NCBI RefSeq assembly: GCF_001625305.1
Contig: NW_017802469.1
Span: 346,967-410,966 of the forward strand
Direction: 5' to 3'
DNA from: Branchiostoma belcheri
Lineage: Eukaryota; Chordata; Leptocardii; Amphioxiformes; Branchiostomatidae
DNA length: 64,000 nucleotides
Notes under the pieces: model-generated
Databases searched by the model: none
What the model was told of the DNA's origin: nothing
The model's input: only the letters and a program-made list of their open reading frames with translations
In this document: piece by piece, positions 20,990 through 32,634 of the stretch
How positions within the stretch are numbered: the first letter of the stretch is position 1
How the letters are laid out: the number at the start of each line of letters is the position of its first letter
Position numbers and translations under genes: made by a program

Positions 20990-22269
20990 ATGAGCACGAA
21001 AATGGTGCTTATGATCTTGGCACTTCTGGTGCCTATGCTGCAGGCTTCAGGGCAAGTGATTGATGGAAAGTCTGGGAACGGCCCTGTCAACATTAACATC
21101 AACCTGCCTGGGCACAACATGGGAGGAGGAGACACGTCATGTGCCAGTCAGGTAAGTGTAAGTCTGTTCCAAGTCCCTACACTGACCTTGAAGAGTTTAA
21201 ATCTAGATTGAAAATTCTCTTTGAAAACAATTTTTATCATTTCAGGAGGCTCTTATTGCTGAGTTAAAGAAGCATAACGCTGACTTACAGAGGCAGCTCA
21301 GGAATGTGACCACAGAACTCTGGCTCCATAAGAAAGGTCAGTTTTGCAATATAATTATATCATACATGTACAATATAAATTAACTGAAAAACAGCTAAAT
21401 GTAGATGTAAAGAATAACTGTATTGTTGCAAACTATGCAGTTTGCTTGCAAGTTTCTAAAATCATAGCTGAAAGTGTGCTGTACAACATCGTGTAGACTT
21501 GTACATTAATTTTATTTTTCTTGCAGGAGTGGGGGCGTGGACTTGCATGTATTCTGGCAATGATAGATGGAGAAAGGAGCTTTTCTGAGAGTTTTAAATT
21601 CATAGTTGAAACAATATTAAAGTGGTAAAACAATGCAACTGTCAGTGTATTCACAGTGCCTCTGAAAAGAAAATCTCTCAGACCAGGTACTAGAATTTCA
21701 AGATTTATAGTTACTGTTAGTAGTTATGTACATGTAGCATGAAGTATTTTCTTATCCTCTACCTTACAGCTTGCATCAGCAAGTCTGCAAGTGGCGTCTT
21801 GAGCGTCTCAAGTGGCGTCTTCACCAGTGTCTTGTCATGTCCCAGAGGCTATTATGTACAGTTCCAGAACAGGTGCTTCAAATTCTCCTCTGAATTTAAG
21901 AACTACACTGATGCCAAGTCTGTTTGTGAAGCCGATGATGGGCACCTGGTTATGCCTAAAGACAAGGCAACAAACGACTTCCTGGTCGAACAATTTCAGA
22001 TTCAGAACCCTGTCTTATGGAAATTCCAGGTGGTCATCTGGATTGGTTTGACAGACCAGGTACAGCACGGAGTCTTGATGTGGGAGGATGGGACGCCGCT
22101 TGCAGGCTGGTCAAACTGGCATAATCGCCAACCTTCACATATGTTTAACCCCGGCGTGGACTGTACTGTATTGTCTGTTAACATTTACCACGTAGGCAAG
22201 TGGACTGCTGCTTCTTGCAACATTAAGGCTAACTATGTGTGTGAAGTGAGTGCAACTATTTCCCCCTAG
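20990..22269 (+). CDS. Secreted C-type lectin domain protein, three exons, 250 aa
   Basis: Exons are 20990-21151, 21246-21336 and 21770-22269 (stop TAG). Splice sites are CAG|GTAAGT, TTTCAG, AAG|GTCAGT and TTACAG; phases 0 and 1 match and the joined frame is open. Residues about 5-20 form a signal peptide. Residues about 55-84 are a Leu/Lys/Glu-rich helix (coiled-coil neck). From about residue 100 a full C-type lectin-like domain follows: CPRGYY, CF, WIGLTDQ, WEDGTPL, WxxxQP, then the cysteine pairs ending NYVCEV. The calcium and sugar site is degenerate: QPS stands where EPN or QPD is usual, and WTA where WND is usual. Sugar binding may be lost or altered. A poly(A) signal AATAAA lies at 22319. 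The gene lies between two candidate exons of a minus-strand gene. Confidence 0.88.
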
Positions 22270-22324
22270 GCAAGTACAAAAACACAAGCTATGGCCTTGA
22301 CAGCTAACTTTGAAGTTAATAAAA

Positions 22325-23532
22325 AAAAACAATGTTCAAAATATGTGTGATAAAACTAAATTGGGTAGAATTAGTCGTCTTGACGTGAGGGTAAGTTTGA
22401 AGACATGTGTTTTTGTGATAAGTGTGTTTGTAAGAATGTATTAACCAGTAAACCATCTCAAGGCATAATACATGTAATTATATTTTTTACAATCTAGAGG
22501 ATATGGGTGTGGAAGTAAAACTGTGTGAGTCCCATGAAGGGGAAGCTTAGTGTGTTAAACATTTGTACATACATGTACAATGTTAAAGGATACAACAATC
22601 TTATCGAGAAGAAAATGATGGCCTGGTATGTTTGGCTGAGAAAGCAAGTTGAGCAATGCTCCATAGCAATACCAATAATAAAAAAAGCATGAAGTTTTTC
22701 CCCAACTATAACTACAAATGTATGAAATATATACATGTAACTAGAACTTAAGGTAGAAAGTTGTAAAATTGTCCACTATATGCCTTTCCACTCAACGAAG
22801 AAGTAAATTCATAGACAAGAGGCAAAACAAGCTGCTAGCATCCTGATGTTGTTTTATTTTTGACAAGACAATCATCAATGTACTAAAGGACTGCCTCAGA
22901 ATAAGAGGAAAGTTTTAGCATTGGCTTAAAGTGTTGTACAATAGTTAATATTATAGCTTTTATACAATCTCATAGACTTTTATGTTTTAACTTAATACTG
23001 ATGTTGTCCTCCTTTGTTTTACTATATGTAAACTTGTAAAAATAAAATGCTGGGGCCCTTGCTCCTACGTGTTGGGAAATGTGCCAAACCAGCACACGAT
23101 TTATGCATGTTTACCCGTAAAAAGGTAGTCTAATTCGAACTAAAGCCATAAAATTAGTTTAGGCCAACAAATAGTGGTACATAATTTGTATGGGTGGCGG
23201 TGGGTGGGTTAGCTCCCCGGAACACGTGGACAAAATCGGCAACACAAATTATTTTTTATTAGGCGCATGAGAATGTTTTACGAAACTTTCTGGGAACAGT
23301 GGTCGTTTCTTCGACCTACTACACGTTAGAGTAGAATAGACAGACGTCAAATACCAAGTAAAATTTGCACATTTTCAAAGACGTGGCTGACAGTGACACA
23401 GAAATATTTTCAACACGTGCGGAGGCCAGAACACTTTCCTTTCAGTATTCTACACAAAAACGTCAAATTTGCACTAAATATCGGACCAAGCAGGACACAG
23501 ACGTACAAACAACAAAGTTAAATCGTCCTCAC
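22325..23532. other. No gene seen between lectin 3' end and minus-strand first exon
   Basis: Short open frames only. The region 23160-23520 is less A+T-rich and would lie in the first intron of the minus-strand gene. Confidence 0.4.
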
Positions 23533-23610
23533 CTCCAGAACTTGGCGTTGCATGGCGCAAAGCACGAATTTTCCGGGAGTTATTTCTTCTCTGCGATGCC
23601 TAGTCGCCAT
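23533..23610 (-). CDS. Candidate first coding exon of an unidentified minus-strand gene
   Basis: The minus strand has AAGATGGCGA, a strong start context and YY1-like motif. It is followed by 26 codons (MATRHRREEITPGKFVLCAM and six more) and then the donor GAG|GTGAGG. The exon ends in phase 0. The upstream 150 bases are G+C-rich compared with the surroundings and look promoter-like. I do not recognise the protein. The exon at 19577-19467 is phase compatible, which would place the lectin gene inside this gene's intron on the opposite strand. Confidence 0.45.
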
Positions 23611-24415
23611 CTTGTCTTCTTCTTCTTCGGAAATGGCGGGTCCACGGCGCGATGCACTGTGGGTAAAAAAAGCACGTGCACCAACCAGCTGATCTAGTAA
23701 TTTAAAGACCCATTTTGGCGCCAAAATTGTGAGTATTCTCCTGACCAAATTTTGGCAATCGCCAATCGGATAAAGCAAATTTAACTTAAAGTGTAATGGC
23801 CCAAACATTCCCCAACAATGTCCTGACCTCAAATACACTGTTAGAGGCTCCTTCAACCAATTTTCTACTGCTTTTTTTTTTCTGTTACAAAAGATGAACT
23901 TAAAATAAGGTCCATTCTTGGCAACTTGATTTTAAAACCTTTCATGCCCAAAATTTGGTCGAGAGCATGTAATATTTCACCATCCAGGCAATTCATAAAG
24001 CTGCTTGGAACATAGAACGCTAACAAGCTACAATTTGTTATGCAAAACTATGAATGCTTTGCAAATTGAGAAAAATGACTATTTCATAGATAGGACTGTT
24101 CCGTAAGAAATTTTAGATGTTACATGCTAAAATGGGCTATGAAGTATGAACCAAATGTTAGAAACATGTCGTGGAATGTGAAAATGCTGAAGGATCATGT
24201 TTTCAGCACCAAGGACAGACACAATCTTCAAAATAAATAAAGAAATGAACCTCAATTTATAGCTCAAGCTGATATGAAATTGCCCAATTTTGCATGGGAA
24301 GATGGAGTGAAATATGCTGCACTTTAGCTTGCTCACAAATGTAGTGTTTGTATATCATTTGCAATATGTTGTATGCGTAAACAATCTTCAAATAATGTTC
24401 CCTGTATAATGATCA

Positions 24416-24811
24416 TAAGGCCACAGCATGTAAATTTTATGGATGACATCCTCCGCAGACTCCAAATCTAATGCGAGCAGGCGAAAAAAACAAGGTTCCT
24501 GCATTTGAAAATTATAACTCAATCATTGTACAAATGGTTTTGATTCAGTGGGAACATCACATATACACAGCCAGCATCACATATCACTGCATCAAAGTAA
24601 GAAACAAAACATTAAATCAGAGCCTTTTCTTGTCTCCTCTCTTCATAGTTATCTGCTATCCACCTTCCGGCATGGCAGACATCTTTGCCCACTTTCGGCA
24701 TGGTGACCACTGTCAGAAGGCAACAAAATTTCTTGTTTTCTTTTTCCAAAATCAGGCTAAAATTAATGCGCGCGCTGATGTCATCCATAAAAATTACTTG
24801 CTGTGGCCTTA
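24416..24811. mobile_element. MITE family B, copy 1
   Basis: Ends TAAGGCCACAGCATGTAA and TTACTTGCTGTGGCCTTA are inverted repeats. Next to them are GGATGACATCC and its complement. The interior has a GAAAAAAACAAGG block and TGACCACTGTCAGAAGG, shared with copies at 31632, 57682 and 61792. It is in opposite orientation to those three. Confidence 0.9.
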
Positions 24812-24904
24812 TGATCATAAGGGCTTATGTATGGATCTAGTGGTGGGCAATTGTGATTGGTCCAGCATAGTGATTGGACCAGAGATTACCCTTATATGGT
24901 TACA

Positions 24905-25089
24905 GACTTGTGAATAAATACACACTGTTTCATCACCATGCTATCAACTTAATCTGCAGATTAGTCTACACCAGACCTGCGAGCTGGTAAGTCGTTGTTT
25001 CTCCTGACTTCAGCAGTTGAACTGGAAACAGCGGAATTCTGACAGTTTAGAGAGCCAACAGCAGTAACTAAGGACTGATCTTACCAACA
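24905..25089 (+). promoter_or_regulatory. Candidate 5' non-coding exon and promoter of the NHL-protein gene
   Basis: Two good donors, GCTG|GTAAGT at 24986/24987 and CAACA|GTAAGT at 25089/25090, follow a non-coding stretch. A TTATATGG element at about 24893 may be a TATA-like box. No coding frame crosses it. The nearest plus-strand acceptor with a coding exon behind it is TTTTTTCCTAG at 27687. Linking the two is inference. Confidence 0.3.
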
Positions 25090-25389
25090 GTAAGTGCCAA
25101 GTCATAGACATTTTGGTACAACATGTCTTATAGCTTGTGTCAGTTTCCTGCTAATATTTTGTTACCTCAGACATTTTGAAATTTGTATTTTGGGCCCTCT
25201 CAGTCAGCAAAGAAAACAAAAAAAAACTTTTGTTGTTTAAGGACTGTCTGGAGGATTTTATGTATGATTTTTGACAAACTTGAAGCATGGTACAAAACCA
25301 TGAACACAAGTGCCTTGAGAGTGTGCTAAATTAATTATTTCGAATGTTCAGCTTATGCTTCATTGAGTTTTCAATTAATTAGTCTAGCT

Positions 25390-25712
25390 CACTGGGCCGG
25401 GAGAAGGATAGGGTGCATAATAGAAGAAGATGAAGGTCTCCCGTGCTCTTATGCCGAGCGTAGGGTGGTGCCCATCTCCATTTCGTAGCCCTTGGGCGAC
25501 ACACAGTTGTGCAAGGCACTACAGCAAGGGGCTAGCACACTGGTAGTGTTGTGTGTTTGACCTTCCCACACTCTTTCTCATATGTGCTGAATGCAGAGAA
25601 AGAAGTGTGTATCATTTTTAAAGTCTTTGGTATGACCAAACCGGGGTTTGAACTCACGACCTCCCGGTTACAAAGCGAGCACTCTACCTATTGCACCGGT
25701 GCTGGGTGCTTA
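25390..25712 (-). mobile_element. tRNA-derived SINE, minus strand
   Basis: On the minus strand the head has an A-box-like TGCAATAGGTAGAGTGC and a B box GAGTTCAAACCCC, in the usual spacing for a tRNA-derived promoter. A body of about 230 bp follows, including CACACAACACTACCAGTGTG. The head differs from those of the SINEs at 41069 and 55549, so it is a separate family. Confidence 0.65.
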
Positions 25713-26029
25713 ATAACAACAAGGAATTAGAGATTTAAGACTTCTGGTATAAGTGTTTTGGATTTTCTTGCGTATACTGGAACTGTGGAGGGGATTGTAT
25801 GATGTAAACCCTAAATGCAACCATTGTTTCTTGTACATGAAGTCAGCTAGCATGTGTTTTAAATGCACAAGCTCTTGGCTGTGGGTTAATGACCCCCACC
25901 TCTGGGGGCATCAACCTTTGGGGCGGGCGGCCGCAACAAACGCAATTTAGTCATGCTACAGGTCATCCACCCAACACAATACTTCTGAACCCAGAAGGAA
26001 AAATGTAGGAGCGCCTGCATGGGGGGGTT

Positions 26030-26200
26030 AGTTATTACGAATTACGCGAAATTTTTGCAGCCGATTACAAATTACGGTAAAGTTTCAGAGCTGATTATGA
26101 CTTTACACTTTGCGGCTAATGTTCTATTACGAATTACGTTGATTTTTGGGGAGGCTGCCTACGGATTACCGAGACTAAAAAACCTTATTACGCCTTACAA
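26030..26200. repeat. ATTACG-rich segment
   Basis: The hexamer ATTACG or ATTAC recurs many times: ATTACGAATTACG at about 26034 and 26128, GATTACAAATTACGG at 26064, GGATTACCG at 26163, TTATTACGCCTTAC at 26187. The spacing is irregular. It looks like a degraded simple repeat or a transposon end. Confidence 0.5.
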
Positions 26201-26420
26201 AAAAAGGCAAGCAGGCCCCCATGTAGTTTATCGGGACTTCAATTAAAGTTGTTTGTCTTTTGAAGAGAGATTACTCCAGCTTTGAACTGCAGTGATTGTT
26301 TTCACCATTATGGGGTTCTTTTGATCCATGGTGATATAAACCAATGTGTTGGCTAAGCTGCCTCCATAACTGCTGCAGCAGTGATTATTTGTTTGCCATC
26401 ACATTTTCATTTCATTTTTT

Positions 26421-26838
26421 TATGGCCATGTTGATTTCATTATATGGATGACATCCTCTGGGAACCCTAAAAGTAATGCGAGCGTGCAAATAAAAAGAAA
26501 AGTTTGGCAAAAAAAAACTTGCTTTCATTATAAAATCTAAGTGGTTTTGAAGGTTGAACAAATGACACAAAGTATGGTTTGGCAAATAATGTATTCAAAT
26601 TCATTTCTTTACATTTTTGTCTTTTTCGTTTTATTTTGGCATTGTACAACTTTGGCATCATTTTCCAATGTAATTTTTTTTTTCAACTTACGGTATATAC
26701 ATTTTGTATTTTCTCATTTTGCAACTGTTTTGTATGATTTAACGTTACAGTGTGGTTAAAAACTTTTTTTTTTTGGAAACGACCAAAAATTCATGCGCAC
26801 GCGGATGTCATCCATATAATCAAATCAACATGGCCTTA
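26421..26838. mobile_element. MITE family D, full copy
   Basis: The left end TATGGCCATGTTGATTTCAT and the right end ATCAAATCAACATGGCCTTA are inverted repeats. The inner GGATGACATCC and GGATGTCATCC motifs are in the same places as in families B and C. The interior is non-coding and A+T-rich. Confidence 0.88.
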
Positions 26839-26910
26839 CATGTACTGGTAGTTCACACCCAGGCACTTCTGATCCATTTTGATGTCTCAGAAATATAGAT
26901 GAAGTAGGAT

Positions 26911-26948
26911 CTCTCTCTCTCTCTCTCTCTATCTCCTCTCTCTCTCTT
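26911..26948. repeat. (CT)n microsatellite
   Basis: About 18 CT units with two interruptions. Confidence 0.9.
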
Positions 26949-27695
26949 CAGATCCAATTTTGACATCTCTTTGCTTGACACACTTTAGAACTTCTTCAGA
27001 CTGATCAGGCCTAGCCTGTCCTTGTGCTTCTTTTGAAGAAAGCTAGGTGGCGCTGGGGCATTGCTTTCTCCCCCTTGTCCACTGGAGGATACTGTTTGAC
27101 AGTATCAGCAGGAACATTTAGACTTCTGACTGTATCTCAGCAACCAGTTGGTGATCCCTGTCTGTAACACAGGCAGAAGAAAACTTGTCAAACAACATCA
27201 AATAGAGTAAGACAAGAGAAAACATGTACATGTATCTCAATTTCAGTGTAGACTTTCACCTCACAGAGATGAGTTTGTACCTAAAATTCTGTATTCTATT
27301 ACAGCACATGCAACAATAAAAATAGATTCATTCCATATTTGCATTAGAACATGTTGTGTTTCAGTCCTGAAAAACTTAGGGTCAGTAGATAGGGATTATC
27401 TTTTTTTCTTTTTTCTTTGACTTTAGTGATACCTATATAGGGGTCCAGTTTATACAATACAGTTTAACAAAGTAAAAGTTGCATGAGCATACTTTTATTT
27501 TCATTGACTGTCAATGTTAGAAAGCAATCGTACAATGTTTTATCACTCAGGTGTCAGATCATGGAGCTAGAAAAGGTTGATCAGCTCGAAAAATTGTCCC
27601 TTCCAGGGATCCACCCCCCAAAAAAGTCCAGGGTCAGCAGGTTTTTCTAGTGTAGGTCGAGAAACAGGAAACACATTTTTTTCCTAGGCCTCCGC

Positions 27696-30462
27696 ATGGA
27701 CAATCAGGACAACCAATCCGACCCTGATGCTATCACAAGAGAAGATGACACTGATGACACCGGCCAAGAGCCTACAGATACCACCACCGGTGATCCTGCC
27801 TATCCGGTACATGCCATCCTGGTCACTGTCATTGCTTCGGCAGTTTGCCTTGTTCGGTTGGTCATCATCATAGGAATTCTGGTAGCAATGTTCCACCATG
27901 GCGGGCACACAGACATGCAAATGGTAAAGAAATGTTGTTAAAACCTGGTAAATGCATACTAAATTTGCAGCAATTAAATTTGGGGGCATGCTTTCAGTTT
28001 CAGGTGAAAATGAAGAGTCCATCTGTCAGATACAATGTAACACAATCATGTTAAGGCCACACCAATTTAATTTGTTGTTTCTCGGATTTTTTTCGGAAAC
28101 AAATATGAAGCGACAGGGGAAAAAAAACAGGCCAAGGTACCCCATGATAGCTGGAAATATTACAATATGAGCCATGAAGTGAACATACCAGGCTGGTTTA
28201 TAATTAAAAACAATAGATTTTGAACTTTAATGAAACAAAATTGCATTGTTACATTGAAAAACTTTAAGAAGTAGGAAGAAAAGGACTTTCTTCAACCATT
28301 GGGGCCAAAATATGTCTTTCATTGAGCATTTTGCAGTTAATTTAGAACCAAAAAAAAATTTTTTTTTTGCAAATAAAAAAAAAGGCGATCCAAGAAGCAA
28401 CAAATTAAATTGGCGTGGCCTAAGCAGTGGCCAGGTGTATACTATCAGTATTAGCTATCCTGAGAAAATGGGTGCTTATTGGTTTTGTTATTCACAATCA
28501 TAGAAGTTAAGTCTAGAAGTACATGTAAGCAATTTAAAGTGCAATCTCATCAAAATTGTAAGAAATGTTTTATTTAATGTTACATAGTACAAATGTTTGT
28601 ATATGTGACATAGTTACATATTTTCTCTTACTGTTTTTCTACTCCAGTCAAGCTCTGCTCAAGTCTCCGGAAACTGGAGTACAGAACTGGATGTCACCAC
28701 TTCTGCTGGGTTCCCAAGTACCAACCCACCCATCCTTGAAAGCACTGATGGTATGTTTGTAACCAACTTATATTTTTGTGTAAAATCAGGACAAATAGTT
28801 TGAAACTTACAAATGGGTTAAATTTGTAGAAGAAAATAAGCTGTTGAATGATATAAGGTACAAGAATAACAGAATAACTATAATAATATTGTATGATCAA
28901 CAAACTTCAAGTTTGTCAATTTTTGTCAAACAAAAGTTTAAAAAAGTAACTACAATTCTCCTCTGAAATAAATAAAAGATTGACTAATTTTTTGAACTGT
29001 ACTCAAAATTTCAAGAATACATGGACTATACAATCTAAAAATTGTTTGTTTGTTTACAATCTAAAGATGAAGAAAGAAACAAACATTACTCATATTAGGT
29101 ATAATTAATAATGATGTCAGATGCTAGTCTAGTGAGTGATTTGGTGAAGGGTCATTTACAACAAACATTTCTGAATCGTATGATATTGTATTTTGTTTCT
29201 AAGCACTTCCTTAGGCCACACTGACTTAATTTTATGGATGACATTGCTTTGATTTTCGCCGGTTTAAAAAAAAAAGATCACATCCACCGAGGCTCTGTCC
29301 TGGCTCCAGGCCTGGGTAGTCCATGGTAGTTAGCGACAATACGGAGCCGGACACCCAGGCTACTGAAGCTCCACAACTCAAGAACTCGTAATACATAATA
29401 CGTACAGTGCCAAGTCATAAATTCCGCAAACAAGCCAGCATTTGCCAGCTTGTCGTATACATCGCTAAGTACTGCCACAAATTCACAAGTTTTGTATTCC
29501 TGTGGTTTAGTAGCATTTCTATTTTGGCCGGATTTTTTTTCTATTCGCCCGCGCGCACTAGTTTCGGGGTCTTCGGAGGATGTCATCCATAAAATTAAGT
29601 CGGGGTGGCCTTACGTATTCTGTAAAACTCTAAAAGTCGTACACGTGCCATTTCTTCTTCAGGAATCACATTTGGAGGTTTCGGAAAAGAACCTGGCGAG
29701 TTCAACTCTCCATTTGCAATTGGTCTGGCCGTGTCCACCGATGACCAGATCTTTGTGACGGACGAGCATAACCGCCGAATCCAAGTGTTCAACATGAACG
29801 GCACTTTCCTTCGCAAATTCCCCACCAGAAAATTGCGACCACGTGACATCGCCATGGACCGTAGCGGCGCCCTGTGGGTGCTCTTCAGTAGAAATAAGGA
29901 CAAAGGAGATGCTGTTGTTAAGTACAGTAATGAAGGCCTAGTCAGTGATAGAGTTAAATCACTAAAGCCTGGATTAATGGCCTTTGGGATTGCGCTGGAC
30001 ACATTATCTGACAACGTTATCGTTATAATGACCACTGGAGCAGAGGTGTTTGGGCGTGACGGGTCCATAGTGCGTACATTTGGGCAAGAACTGGGCACCC
30101 CACTGGGAGTTGTGGTAGACAATGATGGTAATATTTACATCACCGATGCATCCACGAAGGCCAACTTTGTCTTCAAGTATGACAAGAATGGAGAGTTCCT
30201 TGTGAAATTTGGTGGTACAGGTAGTGGGCCGGGGAATCTAAAGTCTCCAATGGGCATCTGTGTGGATAGTTTGGGCCATCTGATCGTAGCTGACAGTGGT
30301 AACGGTCGGGTAGAGATGTTCACACGCGACGGAGAGCATATCCGCACCGTCGCTAATGTAGAAAAACCATCGCATGTGGCTACAGGTGGGGAGGGGCAAC
30401 TTGTGGTGACTTCACGAAATCACACTGTCACCATCTTCCCAAAATACGACCTGTACTTCTAA
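27696..30462 (+). CDS. Single-pass membrane protein with NHL beta-propeller, three exons, 376 aa
   Basis: Exons are 27696-27923, 28648-28750 and 29663-30462 (stop TAA). Sites are ATG|GTAAAG, CTCCAG, GATG|GTATGT and TCTTCAG; phases 0 and 1 agree. Residues 1-38 are acidic and disordered. Residues about 39-66 form a membrane span. Exon 2 is a Ser/Thr-rich stalk with an NWS glycosylation sequon. Exon 3 holds about six NHL repeats, seen as (V/I)TDxxNxRIQVF, GVVVDNDGNIYITD and GICVDSLGHLIVADSGNGRVEMF. The sequon suggests that the propeller is outside the cell. Typical NHL proteins of the TRIM group have RING and B-box domains; none is present here, and no upstream exon coding for them was found. 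MITEs lie in both introns (28051 and 29211). The start ATG is the first in its exon, eight bases after the acceptor at 27687. Confidence 0.82.
28051..28423. mobile_element. MITE family A, copy 3 (in intron 1 of the NHL gene)
   Basis: TTAAGGCCACACCAATTTAA at the left and AATTGGCGTGGCCTAA at the right. The interior matches the copy at 3726 closely (CCATGATAGC.GGAAAT, AACAATAGATTTTGAAC), so these two form a subgroup. Confidence 0.9.
29211..29613. mobile_element. MITE family C, copy 2 (in intron 2 of the NHL gene)
   Basis: TTAGGCCACACTGACTTAAT at the left and AATTAAGTCGGGGTGGCCTTA at the right, with TATGGATGACAT and GGATGTCATCC inside. Its right end is only about 50 bases before the exon 3 acceptor at 29663. 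Confidence 0.9.
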
Positions 30463-31631
30463 ATCACTTGAAGGTTGCAGGTTCAAATTCCAGTACAGTT
30501 CTGGACCTTAGTTTTTACAGCACTTATACTATATAGGGATTTGAGTCCTTTTCGAGTATATCAGAGCAATAACAGGTCTGATACACTGAGTTACAGACAT
30601 CACACACTCTTTTTATCAAAGCTTGTTGTTTGTTTGCTTTTTTATGTTTACCAAAGGAAAACATATTTTTTTGCACAGTTTCTTCTTCTTCCTCTTAGTT
30701 CTTCTGCTCAGTGACCTCTGAGCTGACCAATGACCTGATTTGTTGAGGTCTGTCACCATGGTAACTGGTGTTGGGTTACATAATGTTGCAATTTCATGGT
30801 CTGCTCTGGACTTAGACTCCTGTCATCATATACTAGACAGGTACACTGTAATATGTGAATGTGTTTGAGTAAGAATTGAACTGCAGACTGTATCCAAAGG
30901 TAAACATTATGCATTTCCTTTGCAAGTGTTACTTCTATTTTATTTCACATCACCCATTGGTGCAACATATCTGTTCCTTACGTTTAGAAATTAGTAGTAG
31001 TACATGTACATGTACAAGACAACTGATATTCAGTTTGTTAACTGCCACATCCTTCAGTACATGTATGACAAGACAAGAATGAAGCAAAAAATGTTCAGAT
31101 TACACTCCAAAGAATTTAAATACAAAATGATACATAAAAATTATATCAATGTGAATGTACAATGTATGTATAATACAATTATTATAATGCAATAGCTTGA
31201 CTATTTTGAGTGATTCAGTATATTGATTGATGAGAACATGATCATTACTTTATTCATCAGCAACAGTAGTACCTTTCTCAAGGATGTTATTCTTCTTAAA
31301 GTGTACATGTTTGTATACATGAATCATTTGGTTTAAGAACTGATAGAAGATTTTAAATACTTTTTCCAGAGGTAAGCCTAGTACTTAGTATTAGAGAATC
31401 TATTGATGATTTTGGAAAGAATCAGGATACAGAAATGATGGCAAACTCTTTTTAGCAAAACGTTTTTAGCAGAGGTTTGCAATGTTTTTTAAACATTTAA
31501 TTATAGTTTACTACTTTTTTTACACATTTAATTATAGTTTACATTTTTTAAACATTTAATTCGAGTTTCCTTTTTTACACCTTTTGTTCACTCTAAGATT
31601 GACACATTTTGTACATGCTAAGATTTAATAC
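30463..31631. other. 3' flank of the NHL gene; no other gene seen
   Basis: No AATAAA lies close to the stop; the 3' untranslated region may be long. At about 31480-31580 a T-rich unit with ACATTTAATTATAGTTTAC repeats three times. Confidence 0.4.
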
Positions 31632-32048
31632 TTAGGCCACAGCAAGTAATTTTTATGGATGACATCAGCGCGTGCATTAATTTTCGCCTGATTTTGGGAG
31701 AAAAAACAAGAAATTTTGCTGCCTTCTGACAGTGGCCACCATGCCGAAAATGGGCAAAGATGTCTGTTGCCATGCCGGAACGTGGATGGCAGATAACTAT
31801 GAAGAGACATGAAAAGGCTTTTAATTTAATGTTTTGTTTCTTACTTTGATGCAGTGATATGTGATGCTGGTTGTGTATATGTGATGTTCCTACTGAATCA
31901 ACACCATTTGTTATGATTGAGTCAAATTTTTAAATTGTACATGTAGGAACCTTGTTTTTTTCGGCCCGCCTTGTTTTTTTTGCCCGCTCGCATTAGATTT
32001 GGAATCTGCGGAGGATGTCATCCATAAAATTTACTTGATGTGGCCTTA
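31632..32048. mobile_element. MITE family B, copy 2
   Basis: TTAGGCCACAGCAAGTAATT at the left and AATTTACTTGATGTGGCCTTA at the right are inverted repeats, with GGATGACATC and GGATGTCATCC just inside. The interior has TTCTGACAGTGGCCACCATG and a duplicated TTGTTTTTTT.GCCCG block. Confidence 0.9.
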
Positions 32049-32265
32049 TTTCAGTATGGGAAATACCATGGAAATATGTATAGGGATATCTTCTGGCCTG
32101 CAACAGTCAGGTATCAGCATTAAATTTTGCCTTTTTTCACTGCATGTCAACCACAATGACCTTTTGCTTTCCGGTTGAAATCAGACAAAAAAGCTGTCAA
32201 CACTACTCATGTTCAGGTCTGCCTTACATGATTAAGCAACGAAATACAATTGGTCTGTTCAAACC

Positions 32266-32634
32266 TAAGGCCACACCAATTTAATTTCTTGGTTAACAGA
32301 TTTTTCTAGAAAAATAATGGAGCGGATGGGCGAAAAAAAAATTAAAATAGGCCTGGGCATCCTATTATGGCCCAAAATGGTACGATAGGAGCCATGAAGT
32401 CAACACACCAGGCTGGTTCAAAATTTAAACAATGAATCTGAACTTTTAACGAAACCACTGCATTGAAAGATGGAATAACTGTAACAACTAGGAAGAAAAG
32501 GACTGTTTTCAATTGTTCAGGGCTAAATATGAGCATTTTGCAGTTGATTCTGAACCAGAATTTTTTTTTCAAATCATAAAAAAATGAAGCAATTGTGAAT
32601 CCGTTAATCAAGAAATTAAATTGGTGTGGCCTAA
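32266..32634. mobile_element. MITE family A, copy 4
   Basis: TAAGGCCACACCAATTTAAT and ATTAAATTGGTGTGGCCTAA at the ends. The inner TIR has changed in step on both sides: TTCTTGGTTAACAGAT at the left and ATCCGTTAATCAAGAA at the right. Confidence 0.9.

Noticed and set aside
21526-21600. A possible extra lectin exon after TTCTTGCAG
   Set aside because: In the required phase it meets a stop codon after about 21 codons, while skipping it joins exons 2 and 3 perfectly.
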